In this document: positions 28,452 to 39,226 of the stretch, one piece after another
Position numbering within the stretch: the stretch's first letter is position 1
Layout: every line of letters begins with the position of its first letter
Made by a program: the position numbers and the translations under genes
Notes under the pieces: generated by a model
The model's input: the letters and a program-made list of their open reading frames with translations, nothing else
What the model was told of the DNA's origin: nothing
The model's database searches: none
NCBI GenBank assembly: GCA_021741355.1
Contig: JAIOXZ010000003.1
Location: forward strand, 1 to 64,000
From: Caulobacter sp.
GTDB lineage: Bacteria > Pseudomonadota > Alphaproteobacteria > Caulobacterales > Caulobacteraceae
Reading direction: 5' to 3'
Length of the DNA: 64,000 bases

Positions 28452-29453
28452 ATGACCCCACTCTCCGTTCTCGACCTCGCTCCCGTCGTTCAGGGCTCCA
28501 CCGTCCAGCAGGCGCTGCACAACAGCCGGGATCTGGCGCAGCACGCCGAGCGGTGGGGCTACAACCGGTTCTGGTTGGCCGAGCACCACAACATGCGCGG
28601 CATCGCCAGCGCCGCGACGTCGGTGCTGATCGGGCACATCGCCGAGGGCACCTCGACCATCCGTGTCGGGTCCGGCGGGATCATGCTGCCCAACCATGCG
28701 CCGCTGCAGATCGCCGAGCAGTTCGGGACGCTGGCGGCGCTGTACGGCCCGCGCATCGATCTGGGCCTCGGCCGCGCGCCGGGCACCGACCAGATCACCG
28801 CCCGCGCCCTGCGCCGGACCATGGTCGGCGACGTCGACCGCTTCCCGCAGGATGTCGTGGAGCTGATGCGCTACTTCCAGCCGGCCCAGCCCGGCCAGGC
28901 CGTGGTCGCGACGCCGGGCGAGGGACTCGACGTGCCCGTCTGGATACTCGGCTCCAGTCAGTTCGGCGCCCACCTCGCCGCGGCGCTCGGCCTGCCCTAC
29001 GCCTTCGCCAGCCACTTCGCGCCGCAGGAGATGGAGGCCGCCGTCGCCGCCTACCGCGCGCGGTTCGAGCCGTCCGAGCAGCTCGACAAGCCGTATGTGA
29101 TGCTGGCGCTGAATGTCTTCGCCGCTGACACGGACGAGGAGGCGAAGTTGCTGTTCACCTCGCTGCAGCAGGCGTTCGTGAACTTGGCGACCGGCATGCC
29201 GGGTCGCCTGCCGCCGCCGATGGAAGGCTATGAGGAGCGGCTCGACTCCGTGGCGAAAGCGCGCCTGGCCTCAGCCCTGCGCTGTTCGGTGGTCGGGTCC
29301 CGCGAGACGGTCCGCAAGGGCCTCGCCGAGTTCATCGACCGCACCGGCGCCGACGAGCTGATCATCACCGGCCAGATCCACGACCACGCGGCGCGGCTGC
29401 GGAGTTTCGAGATCACCGCGGAAGCGGCCGGCCAGCTGGCGGCGGCGGCCTAG
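28452..29453 (+). CDS. Luciferase-like monooxygenase (LLM class, MsnO8-like)
   Basis: The 333 residues match the flavin-dependent LLM family: [14 protein letters not shown] at the start, [26 protein letters not shown], then [32 protein letters not shown]. The protein would oxidise a substrate with FMNH2 and O2, or use F420 in some relatives. The substrate is unknown. No flavin reductase gene is adjacent. A palindromic repeat follows the stop by 11 bases. Confidence 0.9.
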   Translation: MTPLSVLDLAPVVQGSTVQQALHNSRDLAQHAERWGYNRFWLAEHHNMRGIASAATSVLIGHIAEGTSTIRVGSGGIMLPNHAPLQIAEQFGTLAALYGPRIDLGLGRAPGTDQITARALRRTMVGDVDRFPQDVVELMRYFQPAQPGQAVVATPGEGLDVPVWILGSSQFGAHLAAALGLPYAFASHFAPQEMEAAVAAYRARFEPSEQLDKPYVMLALNVFAADTDEEAKLLFTSLQQAFVNLATGMPGRLPPPMEGYEERLDSVAKARLASALRCSVVGSRETVRKGLAEFIDRTGADELIITGQIHDHAARLRSFEITAEAAGQLAAAA

Positions 29454-29464
29454 CTTTCGCCCGA

Positions 29465-29580
29465 TCCTCCCCAGCTTGCTGGGGAGGGGGACCATCCGAA
29501 GGATGGTGGAGGGGAGTCGGTGCACTGCAACTCCCCTCAGTCACGCTCCGCGTGCCAGCTCCCCACCAGGGTGGGGAGCA
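29465..29580. repeat. Intergenic palindromic repeat (TCCTCCCC family)
   Basis: The left half (TCCTCCCCAGCTTGCTGGGGAGG, then GGACCATCCGAAGGATGG) closely follows the copy at 8293-8406, including the shared GGGGAGTCGGTGCA middle. The right half has diverged. Confidence 0.85.
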
Positions 29581-29618
29581 TCTTGCCCAAACTCGGCGCC
29601 GCATGTAGACGCCGACCA

Positions 29619-29696
29619 ATGATCCTCGCCCGCACCACCACCGCGCAGCAACAACGTCGGACTCTTCCGGCGGCCGTTGCGCGTGCGGTGAGGTGA
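29619..29696 (+). CDS. Possible 25-codon leader peptide
   Basis: An ATG opens 25 codons containing three consecutive Thr (ACC) and three consecutive Gln codons, ending in TGA. A strong hairpin with a short T run follows 32 bases later (29729-29754). The arrangement resembles an attenuator. However, no ribosome site is obvious and the next gene is not biosynthetic. Outside this peptide and the hairpin, the 29581-29794 interval shows nothing clear. Confidence 0.3.
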   Translation: MILARTTTAQQQRRTLPAAVARAVR

Positions 29697-29728
29697 TCGG
29701 GACCGATCCACCTCGACCGACCGACCCG

Positions 29729-29754
29729 AACCCGCCGGCGACCCCGGCGGGTTT
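29729..29754 (+). terminator. Terminator-like hairpin
   Basis: AACCCGCCGG pairs with CCGGCGGGTTT around a short loop, a stem of about ten base pairs ending in a T tract of three. It lies 40 bases before the ATG of the next gene, so it may attenuate that gene rather than end the previous one. Confidence 0.55.
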
Positions 29755-29794
29755 GTCGTATCGGGGGCGCCGGCTTCATTTGCAGGAGCCTTCC

Positions 29795-30241
29795 ATGACC
29801 ACCCCCTTCACCTCTGACGCAGAGATCATCGCCATCGGCGAGGGCGTCGTCGCCCGCTCGTTACCCAAGCCGGCCTGGACCCACGCCGCCCATTTCGCGG
29901 CCGCCGTCTGGCTGGTCGCCGGACAGTTCGGGCTGGTCGCCGAGCGCGATATGCCGGGCCTGATCCGCGCCTACAACACCTCGACCGGCGTCGAGAACAC
30001 CGACACCGGGGGCTATCACGAGACCATCACCCTGGCCTCGCTGCGGGCGACGCGAGCGTTCCTGAGTGGCCTGCCGGAGGGGACACCGTTGTTTGCCGCC
30101 TGCAACGCCCTGCTGGCGACGGAACTGGGGCGGCCGGACTGGCTGCTGGCCTACTGGAGTCGGGAGCGGCTGTTCTCGGCGCAGGCGCGGCGGGGCTGGG
30201 TGGAGCCGGACCTGCAGCCTCTGCTTTTTCCGGCCCGATGA
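29795..30241 (+). CDS. Uncharacterised conserved protein (WTHAAH...GYHETIT type)
   Basis: The 148-residue soluble protein carries KPAWTHAAHFAAAVWLVAG, then IRAYNTSTGVENTDTGGYHETIT, a combination I have seen in a widespread family of unknown function. The conserved His residues could form a metal or catalytic site. An AGGAG ribosome site precedes ATG at 29795. The stop codon lies within the left edge of a 46-base dispersed repeat. Confidence 0.7.
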   Translation: MTTPFTSDAEIIAIGEGVVARSLPKPAWTHAAHFAAAVWLVAGQFGLVAERDMPGLIRAYNTSTGVENTDTGGYHETITLASLRATRAFLSGLPEGTPLFAACNALLATELGRPDWLLAYWSRERLFSAQARRGWVEPDLQPLLFPAR

Positions 30242-30282
30242 CACTTGCCCTTTGGCCTTGATGGAACGATGCGCTCCGGACG
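30237..30282. repeat. 46-base dispersed repeat, copy 1
   Basis: Starting GATGACACTTGCCC, this stretch matches 61056-61101 with only a few base differences. The rest of the 30283-30411 spacer shows nested GC-rich stems but no gene. Confidence 0.8.
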
Positions 30283-30411
30283 TCGGGCCTGGTCAAGGAC
30301 GGGTCCTTCGGACCCGCCGCTGCGCGGCCGCGAAGCGGTCCTTGAGCAGGGCCGTCGCCGGAGCAACACTGGCCGTCAAGACATCAGGGCGGGTCTGCCA
30401 TGGAAGCGGAG

Positions 30412-30490
30412 GGGGACATGTACCGCAGGTACGTGTCCCCTAATCCAGCGCTCGTTTGGGGGACACGTACCGAAGGCGGTACATGTCCCC
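30412..30490. repeat. Double-palindrome element, copy 4
   Basis: It has the two arms and an 18-base linker running TAATCC to GTTTG. The right arm carries a small loop insertion. The last C contributes to the TAG stop of the minus-strand MATE gene. Confidence 0.93.
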
Positions 30491-31872
30491 TACACGCGCG
30501 TGATCCGGTGGAACCGCCAGCACATCGCCAGCGCCGCCACCGCCAGCCCGAAGGCGAGACCGATCCAGATCCCCAGCCCCTGCATCTTCAGGGTCACGCC
30601 CAGCAGGATGCAGACCGGCGCGCCGGCCAGCCAGTAGCTGACCCCGGCCAGAACCATCGGCATGCGAGCGTCCTTCAGGCCGCGCAGCGCGTGGGCGCCG
30701 ACGACCTGCAGGGCGTCGAAGATCTGGAACGCCGCCGCCACCAGCAGGAACTGGACGGCCAGGACGATGACCGCCTCGTCGCCCGCCTCGCCGCTGCCGA
30801 GGTACAGCCGGGCGATCTGCTCGCCCCACAGCACCATGGCGACGGCGACCACGCTGATGAAGCCGGTGGCCAGCACCATGCCCGTGATCCCCGCCCGCCG
30901 GGCGCCGGCGGTGTCGCCGCGTCCCGCCGCAATACCGACCCGGACCGTGGAGGCCATGGCGAAGCCCAGCGGCACCATGAAGGTGATCGAGGCGAAGTTC
31001 AGCGCGATCTGGTGGGCCGCCACGGCGATGGCGCCGAACGTCCCCATGACCAGGGTCATGGTGTTGAACAGCATGGCCTCGAAGATCATCGTCACGCCGA
31101 TTGGCGCGCCCAGCCGCACCAGTTCGCCGGCCCTTACCGGCACGGGCCGATGGGCGCGACGCAGGATGCGGTAGGCGTGCAGCTTCGGCGTCAGCCGGAT
31201 GACCGCCAGCATGACGACGAACGAGAAGATGCTCGAGCCGGCCGTGGCCAGACCCGACCCCATCAGGCCCAGCGCCGGCAGGCCGAACTTGCCGAAGATC
31301 AGGCCGTAGCCCGCCACCCCGTTGAACACGATGGTCGCCAGCATGACCCACAGGGTCGAGCCGGGCTTGCCCAGCGCCGAGGCGAAGCTGCGAAGGGCCT
31401 GGTACCCGAGCGTGAAGGGCAGGCCGAACGCCAGCATGGCCACGAAGATGCCGGCGCCGGCCGCCAGCTCCGGGTCCTGTCCGAGATGGAGCAGGATCCA
31501 CTCGGCATTGAACATCAGCAGCATCAGCGGCAGGGAGGCCAGCATGGTCACCCACAGCCCCATCCGCACGGTGGCGCGCACGCCGGTCCGTTCGCGCGGC
31601 CTGGCGCCGAGCAACTGGGCGATCACCGGAGAGACGGCCATGCCCGGTCCGCTGCCGAGCAGCCAGGCCATGTAGTAGACGGTGTTGCCGATGGCTGCCG
31701 CGGCCAGCTCGGTCCGGCCGAGCCGGCCGAGCAGGATCACGTCGGTGGTCATCACCGCCATCTGGGCCAACTGGGCCAGCGCCATCGGCGCGGCAAGCAG
31801 CATCAGCGCCTTTGACTCGATGAGCCAGGGCGTTCGTCGCAGGGCGGGGGATTCAAGGGTCATGTCGGTCAC
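30490..31872 (-). CDS. MATE family multidrug efflux transporter
   Basis: The 460-residue protein has the twelve-helix MATE topology. The two pseudo-repeats begin near residues 20 (LMLLAAPMALAQLAQMAVMTTDVILLGRLG) and 245 (ELVRLGAPIGVTMIFEAMLFNTMTLVMG), both with the family's Pro and Gly residues. It would export cationic compounds in exchange for Na+ or H+, as NorM does. It is preceded by a long leader with a small ORF and an intrinsic terminator, so expression may be attenuated. The stop codon is formed at the repeat edge. Confidence 0.93.
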   Translation of the reverse strand: MTDMTLESPALRRTPWLIESKALMLLAAPMALAQLAQMAVMTTDVILLGRLGRTELAAAAIGNTVYYMAWLLGSGPGMAVSPVIAQLLGARPRERTGVRATVRMGLWVTMLASLPLMLLMFNAEWILLHLGQDPELAAGAGIFVAMLAFGLPFTLGYQALRSFASALGKPGSTLWVMLATIVFNGVAGYGLIFGKFGLPALGLMGSGLATAGSSIFSFVVMLAVIRLTPKLHAYRILRRAHRPVPVRAGELVRLGAPIGVTMIFEAMLFNTMTLVMGTFGAIAVAAHQIALNFASITFMVPLGFAMASTVRVGIAAGRGDTAGARRAGITGMVLATGFISVVAVAMVLWGEQIARLYLGSGEAGDEAVIVLAVQFLLVAAAFQIFDALQVVGAHALRGLKDARMPMVLAGVSYWLAGAPVCILLGVTLKMQGLGIWIGLAFGLAVAALAMCWRFHRITRV

Positions 31873-31926
31873 GGTCGGAGACTTTCAGAGTAAGCCCGAG
31901 CCCGAACGAAGCTGGATGACGGATAC

Positions 31927-31962
31927 AAAAAATCCCTCCAGAGCGATCGGGCTCGGGAGGGA
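31927..31962 (-). terminator. Intrinsic terminator in the leader of the MATE gene
   Basis: On the minus strand TCCCTCC pairs with GGAGGGA, and an inner GAGC/GCTC stem extends the hairpin. TTTTTT follows immediately. It lies 55 bases upstream of the MATE start and 24 bases after a 31-codon ORF. Confidence 0.85.
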
Positions 31963-31985
31963 CGGGGCGCTGGATCGAAGGTGAT

Positions 31986-32081
31986 CTAGGCGGCGTAATC
32001 CTCGCGAGCAGACGCGGTGCAACCCGCGCCCTTGGGCGCGGAGAAGGCCGGTCGAAGGGTCATGGGAATGAATTTCCGCAT
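31986..32081 (-). CDS. 31-codon small ORF upstream of the MATE gene
   Basis: ATG at 32081 (or the in-frame ATG at 32063) opens a basic peptide beginning MRKFIP and ending REDYAA, stop TAG. It lies between a promoter-like region and a strong terminator, so it may be a regulatory leader peptide or an independent small gene. No homologue was recognised. The other bases between 31873 and 32250 contain only the terminator, this ORF and the promoter/operator. Confidence 0.4.
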   Translation of the reverse strand: MRKFIPMTLRPAFSAPKGAGCTASAREDYAA

Positions 32082-32129
32082 GGATCCTGGCTCGCGATTC
32101 GACAGGCCCCATGCCCGTCAGCTGGCCAC

Positions 32130-32158
32130 TCGTTACCCGCGTAACGATGTCCCGTCAA
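32130..32158 (-). promoter_or_regulatory. Promoter with CGTTAC/GTAACG operator for the small ORF-MATE unit
   Basis: On the minus strand TTGACG, 17 bases, TAACGA. The perfect inverted repeat CGTTAC-N4-GTAACG (32131-32146) overlaps the spacer and -10 region, a good place for a repressor. Its strand assignment is inferred. Confidence 0.45.
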
Positions 32159-32250
32159 ATCGTCGTGAAACGCGGCCAGGCCGCTGGCCCGGCGGAACAG
32201 GCGTCGGTTGTTGGCGTTCGAGGACATCGCACTCATCCAGGGAGACCACC

Positions 32251-32673
32251 ATGATCCGCAAGGCCAAGGCCGTCTGGCAGGGAACCGGTCGCGATGGGAC
32301 CGGCGCCATCACGACCGATTCCGGCGTGCTGTCCTCAAGCCCCTATGGGTTCAAGACCCGCTTCGAGAGCGCGCCTGGAACCAACCCGGAAGAGCTCATC
32401 GCCGCCGCCCACGCCGGCTGTTTCACCATGGCCCTGGCCTTCCAGCTGCAGACGGCCGGCTTCACGCCCGAGGAACTGACCACTGAGGCGGCGATCTCGC
32501 TCGACTCGAAGGACGGCGGCTTCACCATCACGAAGTCCGCCCTGACGCTGACCGCGAAGGTCCCGGGACTCGACAAGGCGACGTTCGACAAGCTGGCCGG
32601 CGTGGCCGAGAAGACCTGCCCGGTGTCGAAACTCCTGAACGCCGAGATCACCCTCGAAGCGACGCTGGCCTGA
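32251..32673 (+). CDS. OsmC family peroxiredoxin-like protein
   Basis: The 140 residues match OsmC: TNPEELIAAAHAGCFTMAL holds the first redox Cys (about residue 57), and GVAEKTCPVSKLL the second (about 124). OsmC reduces organic hydroperoxides by a cysteine pair. A GGGAGA ribosome site precedes the ATG. It is convergent with the P450 gene, 4 bases apart, and divergent from the MATE leader. Confidence 0.93.
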   Translation: MIRKAKAVWQGTGRDGTGAITTDSGVLSSSPYGFKTRFESAPGTNPEELIAAAHAGCFTMALAFQLQTAGFTPEELTTEAAISLDSKDGGFTITKSALTLTAKVPGLDKATFDKLAGVAEKTCPVSKLLNAEITLEATLA

Positions 32674-32677
32674 CCCG

Positions 32678-33931
32678 TCAGAGACGGCGCGGGATGACCA
32701 CCGGCAGGTGCTCGTAGCCCTTCACGAAGGAGGAGGCGACGCGAGTTGGTTCGCCGGTGACCTGGATGTCCGGGAAGCGCTTGAGAATCTCTTCCCAGAT
32801 CACCCGCAGTTGCAGCTCGGCCAGGCGATTGCCGACGCAGCGGTGGATACCGAAGCCGAACGAAAGATGCTGTCGCGGCCGCTCGCGGTCGATGATGTAG
32901 GCGTTGGGATTTTCGATGACCTCGTCATCCCGGTTGCCCGAGACGTACCACATCAAGACCTTGTCGCCCTTTTTGATCTTCTGGCCGTTCAGTTCGACGT
33001 CCTGCAGCGCGCGGCGGCGCATGTAGGCCAGCGGCGTCTGCCAGCGGATGGTCTCGGACACCATCGAGGGGATCAGGTCCGGATTGGCCTTCAGCTTGGC
33101 GTACTGGTCCTGGTTCTGGTTCAGCGCCAGGATGCTGCCGCTGATGGTGTTTCGGGTGGTGTCGTTGCCGCCGACGATCAGCAGGATCAGGTTCCCGAGG
33201 TATTCCATGCGGTCCATGTTGCGCGTGGACTCGCCGTGGCAGAGCATCGAGATCAGGTCGCCCCGGGGCGGTTCATTGACCCGCTCGTTCCACAGCCGCG
33301 TGAAGTACTCGACGCATTCGAACAGCGCCGCCCGGCGATGGTCCTCGCCCTTGTAGAACGGGCTGAACTTGCTGGCGGTGGCCGTGTCGGACCAGTAGGT
33401 CAGCTTGCGCCGGTCCTCCCACGGGAAGTCGAACAGCGTCGCCAGGGTCATGGTCGTCAGTTCCATCGAGACCTTGTCGACCCAGTCGATCTCCTCGCCG
33501 ATCGGCAGGTCGTCGAGGATCTTCGCCGCGCGCTCGCGGATCACCGGCTCCATCAGCTGCAGGTTCATCGGCGAGACGGCCGGGCTGACCGTCTTGCGTT
33601 GCACGTCGTGCTTGGGCGGGTCCATGGCGATGAACATCGGCAGCCGGAAGTCTTCCGACCCCTCGGCCAGGGTGATGCCGCCCTCGGACGAGAACACCTG
33701 GTGGTTGGTGTCGACGGCCATGATGTCGTTGTACTTCGTCACCGACCAGTAGGGGCCGAACTCGTGCTCGGCCTGGTAGTGCACCGGCGCTTCCTTCCGG
33801 AGGCGCTCGAAGTAAGGCCACATGGTGTCGGTCTGGAACAGCAGCGGGTCGGCGACCTTGATCTCCGACAGGGGCATGCTCCAGGCGCGCTCGCGAGCGT
33901 CCTGGCTCAGATCCACCGCACCATCGCTCAT
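32678..33931 (-). CDS. Cytochrome P450, CYP153-like alkane hydroxylase
   Basis: The 417 residues have the I-helix VGGNDTTRN, the ExxR motif in SETIRW, and the heme loop HLSFGFGIHRCVGNRLAELQ with the Cys ligand near 365. The blocks LILLIVGGNDTTRNT, IRWQTPLAYMRR and VLMWYVSGNRDDEVI are characteristic of CYP153, which hydroxylates the end carbon of medium-chain alkanes or fatty acids. It needs a ferredoxin and reductase, and neither is seen nearby. The neighbours are an acyl-CoA ligase and beta-oxidation genes. Confidence 0.88.
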   Translation of the reverse strand: MSDGAVDLSQDARERAWSMPLSEIKVADPLLFQTDTMWPYFERLRKEAPVHYQAEHEFGPYWSVTKYNDIMAVDTNHQVFSSEGGITLAEGSEDFRLPMFIAMDPPKHDVQRKTVSPAVSPMNLQLMEPVIRERAAKILDDLPIGEEIDWVDKVSMELTTMTLATLFDFPWEDRRKLTYWSDTATASKFSPFYKGEDHRRAALFECVEYFTRLWNERVNEPPRGDLISMLCHGESTRNMDRMEYLGNLILLIVGGNDTTRNTISGSILALNQNQDQYAKLKANPDLIPSMVSETIRWQTPLAYMRRRALQDVELNGQKIKKGDKVLMWYVSGNRDDEVIENPNAYIIDRERPRQHLSFGFGIHRCVGNRLAELQLRVIWEEILKRFPDIQVTGEPTRVASSFVKGYEHLPVVIPRRL

Positions 33932-34047
33932 GACCGTTCCTCCCTGGGCCCAACTGACGTGGCCTCAGCCTGTATCATGACTCCGGCGTCACCTTCGCGC
34001 CAGAGGCCTGCGCCGCAATCTGCCCGCAGGTCTGTCCGGCGACGGAC

Positions 34048-35613
34048 CTAGCCGGTGGTCCGGGCCACGTAGTCGTCGCGCAGCTCGCGCTTGAGCACCT
34101 TGCCGATGTGGCTGCGCGGCAGGACGTCGATCAGCACGACGTCGGACACCCGCTGCGTCTTGCCGACCTTGCTGTTGGTGAAGGCCTTGAGCTCGTCCGG
34201 CGTCGCGGCGGCGCCGTCCTTGAGCGCCACGAACGCCACAGGCGTCTCGCCCCAGGCGTCGGACGGCGCGGCGATCACCGCCACCTCGGCCACGGCCTCG
34301 TGCTGGGCCATCACCGCTTCCAGATCGCTCGGATAGACGTTGAAGCCGCCCGAGATGATCATGTCCTTGCGGCGATCCATCAGGGTCAGGAAGCCGTCCT
34401 CGTCGAGCCGGCCGACGTCGCCGGTGCGGATGTAGACCTCGCCGGTCTTTGGATCGACCCACTGGGCCTCGGCCGTCTTGCCCGGCTGGTTGTGATAGCC
34501 GTTCATGGTCGCCGGCGAGCGGCCGATGATCTCGCCGACCTCGTTGGGGCCGACCTCGTTGCCCTCTTCGTCGATCAGCTTGATCACCGCGCCCGGGCTG
34601 GCCTGGCCGACGGTGTGCAGCTTGTCCGGATGCAGATGGCCCTGCAGCATGAAGCCGCCGCCGCCCTCGGTCATGCCGTAGTATTCGATCAGCCCGCCGG
34701 GCCAGCGCTCCAGCGCCTGCTTCTTCAGCTCCGCCGCGAACGGCGCGCTGGTGGCGAACTTCATCACGAAGCTCGACAGGTCGTACTTGTCGAAGTCGGG
34801 GTGCTCCAGCAGACGGCGATACTGCACCGGCACCAGCATGGCGTGGGTCACGCGGTGCTTCTGCGCGGCCGTCAGCCACTTCACCACGTCGAACTTGGCC
34901 AGCATGACCAGGGTTCCGCCGCCCGCCAGGGTCGGGAAGAAGCAGACCAGGGTGGTGTTGGAATAGAGCGGGGTCGAGATGAAGCCCACCGCGTCCGGCC
35001 CATACCCGATGCCGTCCTCGCGCGGGGCCAGGTGACGCCAGCGCATGCCGTGGCTCTGGACGATGCCCTTGGGCGTGCCCGTCGTGCCCGACGAATAGAT
35101 GATGTTGAACGGGTCCTTCTTGCCGATCTCGACCGGCGAAGGCTTCGCGCCCGCGGGCGGCAGCCAGTCGGCGAAGGCCTGGCCGACGTCCGAGCCGTCG
35201 AGCGCGATCTGGCGGGTCTTCACGCCCGTCAGGGCGTCACCCATCTCGGTCGCCACGCCCTTGTCGAGGAAGAACAGGTTGGCGCCGCTGTCGTTGACCA
35301 TAGCGACAATCTGTTCGGGCGTTGACGACGGCGCGATCGGCGCCACCGCCGCCCCGGCGCGCAGGCCGCCGAGGAACAGGGCTGCGTATTCAATCGAGGT
35401 CGTGGCGCAGACCGACACCGCCTGGGCGTGCTGCACCCCGTCCCGCTGCAGGCCGGCCGCGATGCGGTCGACCAGCGCGTCCAGCTCGCCCCAGGTCATC
35501 GACCGGTCGTCCTGGATCAACGCCAGCTTGGCGGGGTGGTCCGCCGCGTTGTTGCGGATCAGGTCGGGCAGGAGGCCGAAGTCGTCGGCGATCATCTGGG
35601 CGAGGGTGGGCAT
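34048..35613 (-). CDS. Acyl-CoA ligase (AMP-forming, FadD-like)
   Basis: The 521 residues have the ANL adenylation motifs: YSSGTTGTPKGIVQSH (about 175), the YYGMTEGGG substrate/AMP segment, YIRTGDVGRLDEDGFLTLMDRRKDMIISGGFNVYPSDLE, and the C-terminal lysine in IGKVLKRELRDDY. It would activate a fatty or aryl acid to its CoA thioester. ATG at 35613 gives the usual family length. It lies 116 bases upstream of the P450 gene on the same strand and could feed beta-oxidation by the following genes. Confidence 0.92.
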   Translation of the reverse strand: MPTLAQMIADDFGLLPDLIRNNAADHPAKLALIQDDRSMTWGELDALVDRIAAGLQRDGVQHAQAVSVCATTSIEYAALFLGGLRAGAAVAPIAPSSTPEQIVAMVNDSGANLFFLDKGVATEMGDALTGVKTRQIALDGSDVGQAFADWLPPAGAKPSPVEIGKKDPFNIIYSSGTTGTPKGIVQSHGMRWRHLAPREDGIGYGPDAVGFISTPLYSNTTLVCFFPTLAGGGTLVMLAKFDVVKWLTAAQKHRVTHAMLVPVQYRRLLEHPDFDKYDLSSFVMKFATSAPFAAELKKQALERWPGGLIEYYGMTEGGGGFMLQGHLHPDKLHTVGQASPGAVIKLIDEEGNEVGPNEVGEIIGRSPATMNGYHNQPGKTAEAQWVDPKTGEVYIRTGDVGRLDEDGFLTLMDRRKDMIISGGFNVYPSDLEAVMAQHEAVAEVAVIAAPSDAWGETPVAFVALKDGAAATPDELKAFTNSKVGKTQRVSDVVLIDVLPRSHIGKVLKRELRDDYVARTTG

Positions 35614-35647
35614 GTGGCAGCTCGATCGGTCGTGGGGTTGAGCCAAG

Positions 35648-35731
35648 GGAGTAGGTCGTAGGGCGTAGGGAGTAGCAAGGCGAGGCGCGGAAACGCCGGC
35701 TGACTACTCCCTACTCCCTAAGCCCTAGGCC

Positions 35732-35735
<4 letters not shown>
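35648..35735. repeat. GGGAGTA-type hairpin repeat, second copy
   Basis: GGAGTAGGTCGTAGGG...GGGAGTAG at the left pairs with CTACTCCCTACTCCC at the right. It ends in CCCTAC, which overlaps the stop codon of the fadB-like gene. It is related to 21826-21938. Confidence 0.88.
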
Positions 35736-37798
<2,063 letters not shown>

Positions 37799-37821
37799 GA
37801 CGCCTCACCCCTATCGTTCAA

Positions 37822-37839
37822 TTTGAAACGCTTGTTTGA
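37822..37839 (-). promoter_or_regulatory. PsrA/FadR-type operator before the fadB-like gene
   Basis: TTTGAAACGCTTGTTTGA contains GAAAC-N4-GTTTG and matches 15 of 18 bases of the site at 18874-18891. It ends 24 bases upstream of the fadB-like start and may also affect the divergent acyl-CoA dehydrogenase gene. Confidence 0.55.
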
Positions 37840-37881
37840 GCGCAAACTGCCGAGCCGGGCCGTCAGAGTCCAGCAGGGAGT

Positions 37882-37996
37882 TGCGTGGTTCGAGACGCTC
37901 GCCTGAGGCTCGCTCCTCACCATGACGAACTTTGGGGGCCTGCCCACCATAGTCGTCATCCTGAGGAGCGGCGCAGCCGCGTCTCGAAGGACGCAC
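37882..37996. repeat. TTCGAGACG...CGTCTCGAA inverted repeat, copy 1
   Basis: GTTCGAGACGCTCGCCTGAGGC at the left pairs with the reverse half ending CGTCTCGAAGGACGCAC. Internal CTCCTCACCATGACGAAC and GTCATCCTGAGGAG segments are shared with 54621-54736, where the element is inverted. It lies between divergent fadB-like and acyl-CoA dehydrogenase genes. Confidence 0.88.
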
Positions 37997-38030
37997 GGAT
38001 GCTCTGCAGGCCGTCACAAGGGAGAAGACA

Positions 38031-39221
38031 ATGGATCTCGATTTCCTGCCCGAGCACGCCGATTTCCGTAAGGAAGTCCGCGACTGGATCGAAGCAAACT
38101 ACCCCGCCGAGACCCGTCGCAAGCAGGAGGCCGGCGAGCATCTCGGCAAGGAAGACATCCTCGCCTGGCACCGCACCCTGCACAACAAGGGCTGGCTGAC
38201 GCCGTCCTGGCCGGTCGAGTACGGCGGCACGGGCTGGGACTCGGTCCGCAAGTACATCTTCAGCGAGGAACTCGCCCGCGCCCAGACCAGCCAGACCAGC
38301 TTCGGCCTGGGGATGATCGGGCCGGTGCTCTACACCTTCGCCACGCCCGAGCAGAAAGAGAAGTTCCTGCCCGGCACCATGAACGGCGACATCTGGTGGT
38401 GCCAGGGCTACTCAGAGCCCGGCGCCGGCTCCGACCTCGCGGGCCTGTCGACCCGCGCCGTACGCGACGGCGACCACTACATCGTCAACGGCCAGAAGAC
38501 CTGGACCACCCAGGGCCACTTCGCCGACTGGGGCTTCTTCCTCGTCCGCACCGATCCGGACGCCAAGAAGCAGGAGGGCATCTCCTTCCTGCTGATCGAC
38601 ATGACCTCGCCCGGCATCACCGTGCGCCCGATCATCACCATCGAGGGCGGCCACGAGGTCAACGACGTCTTCCTCGACAACGTCCGGGTGCCCGTCGCCA
38701 ACCTGATCGGCGAGGAGAACAAGGGCTGGACGGTCGCCAAGTACCTGCTCGGCCACGAGCGCACCGGCATCGCCGGCGTCGCCCGCTCCAAGCGCGGCAT
38801 CGAGCGCCTGCGCGAACTGGCCACGGCCGAGCTGGCCGACGACGCCCAGCCGCTGATCCGCGACAGCGACTTCCGCCGCAAGGTGGCCGAACTGGAAGTC
38901 GATCTGGCCGCGCTGGAATACACCGAGCTGCGCAGCCTGGCCTCGGAGAGCAAGGGCAAGGGCCCCGGCCCTGAAGCCTCACTGCTCAAGGTCAAGGGCA
39001 CCGAGGTCGGCCAGCGCCTGACCGAACTGACCCTCGAGGCCGCCGCCCACTACGGCGCGCCCTACGCCCGCGGCATGCAGGGCGGCAACGACCTGCCCGT
39101 CGGCCCGGACTACGCCGGCAAGGCGGCGCCGACCTACTTCAACATGCGCAAGACCTCGATCTTCGGCGGCTCCAACGAGATCCAGCGCAACATCATCGCG
39201 AAGGCGGTGCTGGGGCTTTAA
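38031..39221 (+). CDS. Acyl-CoA dehydrogenase
   Basis: The 396-residue FAD enzyme shows the family pattern: WCQGYSEPGAGSDLAGLSTRA (FAD/substrate loop), a middle beta domain, and the C-terminal helix bundle ending STNEIQRNIIAKAVLGL-like (GSNEIQRNIIAKAVLG). The N-terminal DLDFLPEHADFRKEVRDWIEANYP is typical of the large-substrate group. It would introduce the alpha-beta double bond in an acyl-CoA. It is divergent from the fadB-like gene, separated by a dispersed repeat. Confidence 0.93.
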   Translation: MDLDFLPEHADFRKEVRDWIEANYPAETRRKQEAGEHLGKEDILAWHRTLHNKGWLTPSWPVEYGGTGWDSVRKYIFSEELARAQTSQTSFGLGMIGPVLYTFATPEQKEKFLPGTMNGDIWWCQGYSEPGAGSDLAGLSTRAVRDGDHYIVNGQKTWTTQGHFADWGFFLVRTDPDAKKQEGISFLLIDMTSPGITVRPIITIEGGHEVNDVFLDNVRVPVANLIGEENKGWTVAKYLLGHERTGIAGVARSKRGIERLRELATAELADDAQPLIRDSDFRRKVAELEVDLAALEYTELRSLASESKGKGPGPEASLLKVKGTEVGQRLTELTLEAAAHYGAPYARGMQGGNDLPVGPDYAGKAAPTYFNMRKTSIFGGSNEIQRNIIAKAVLGL

Positions 39222-39226
39222 CTACG

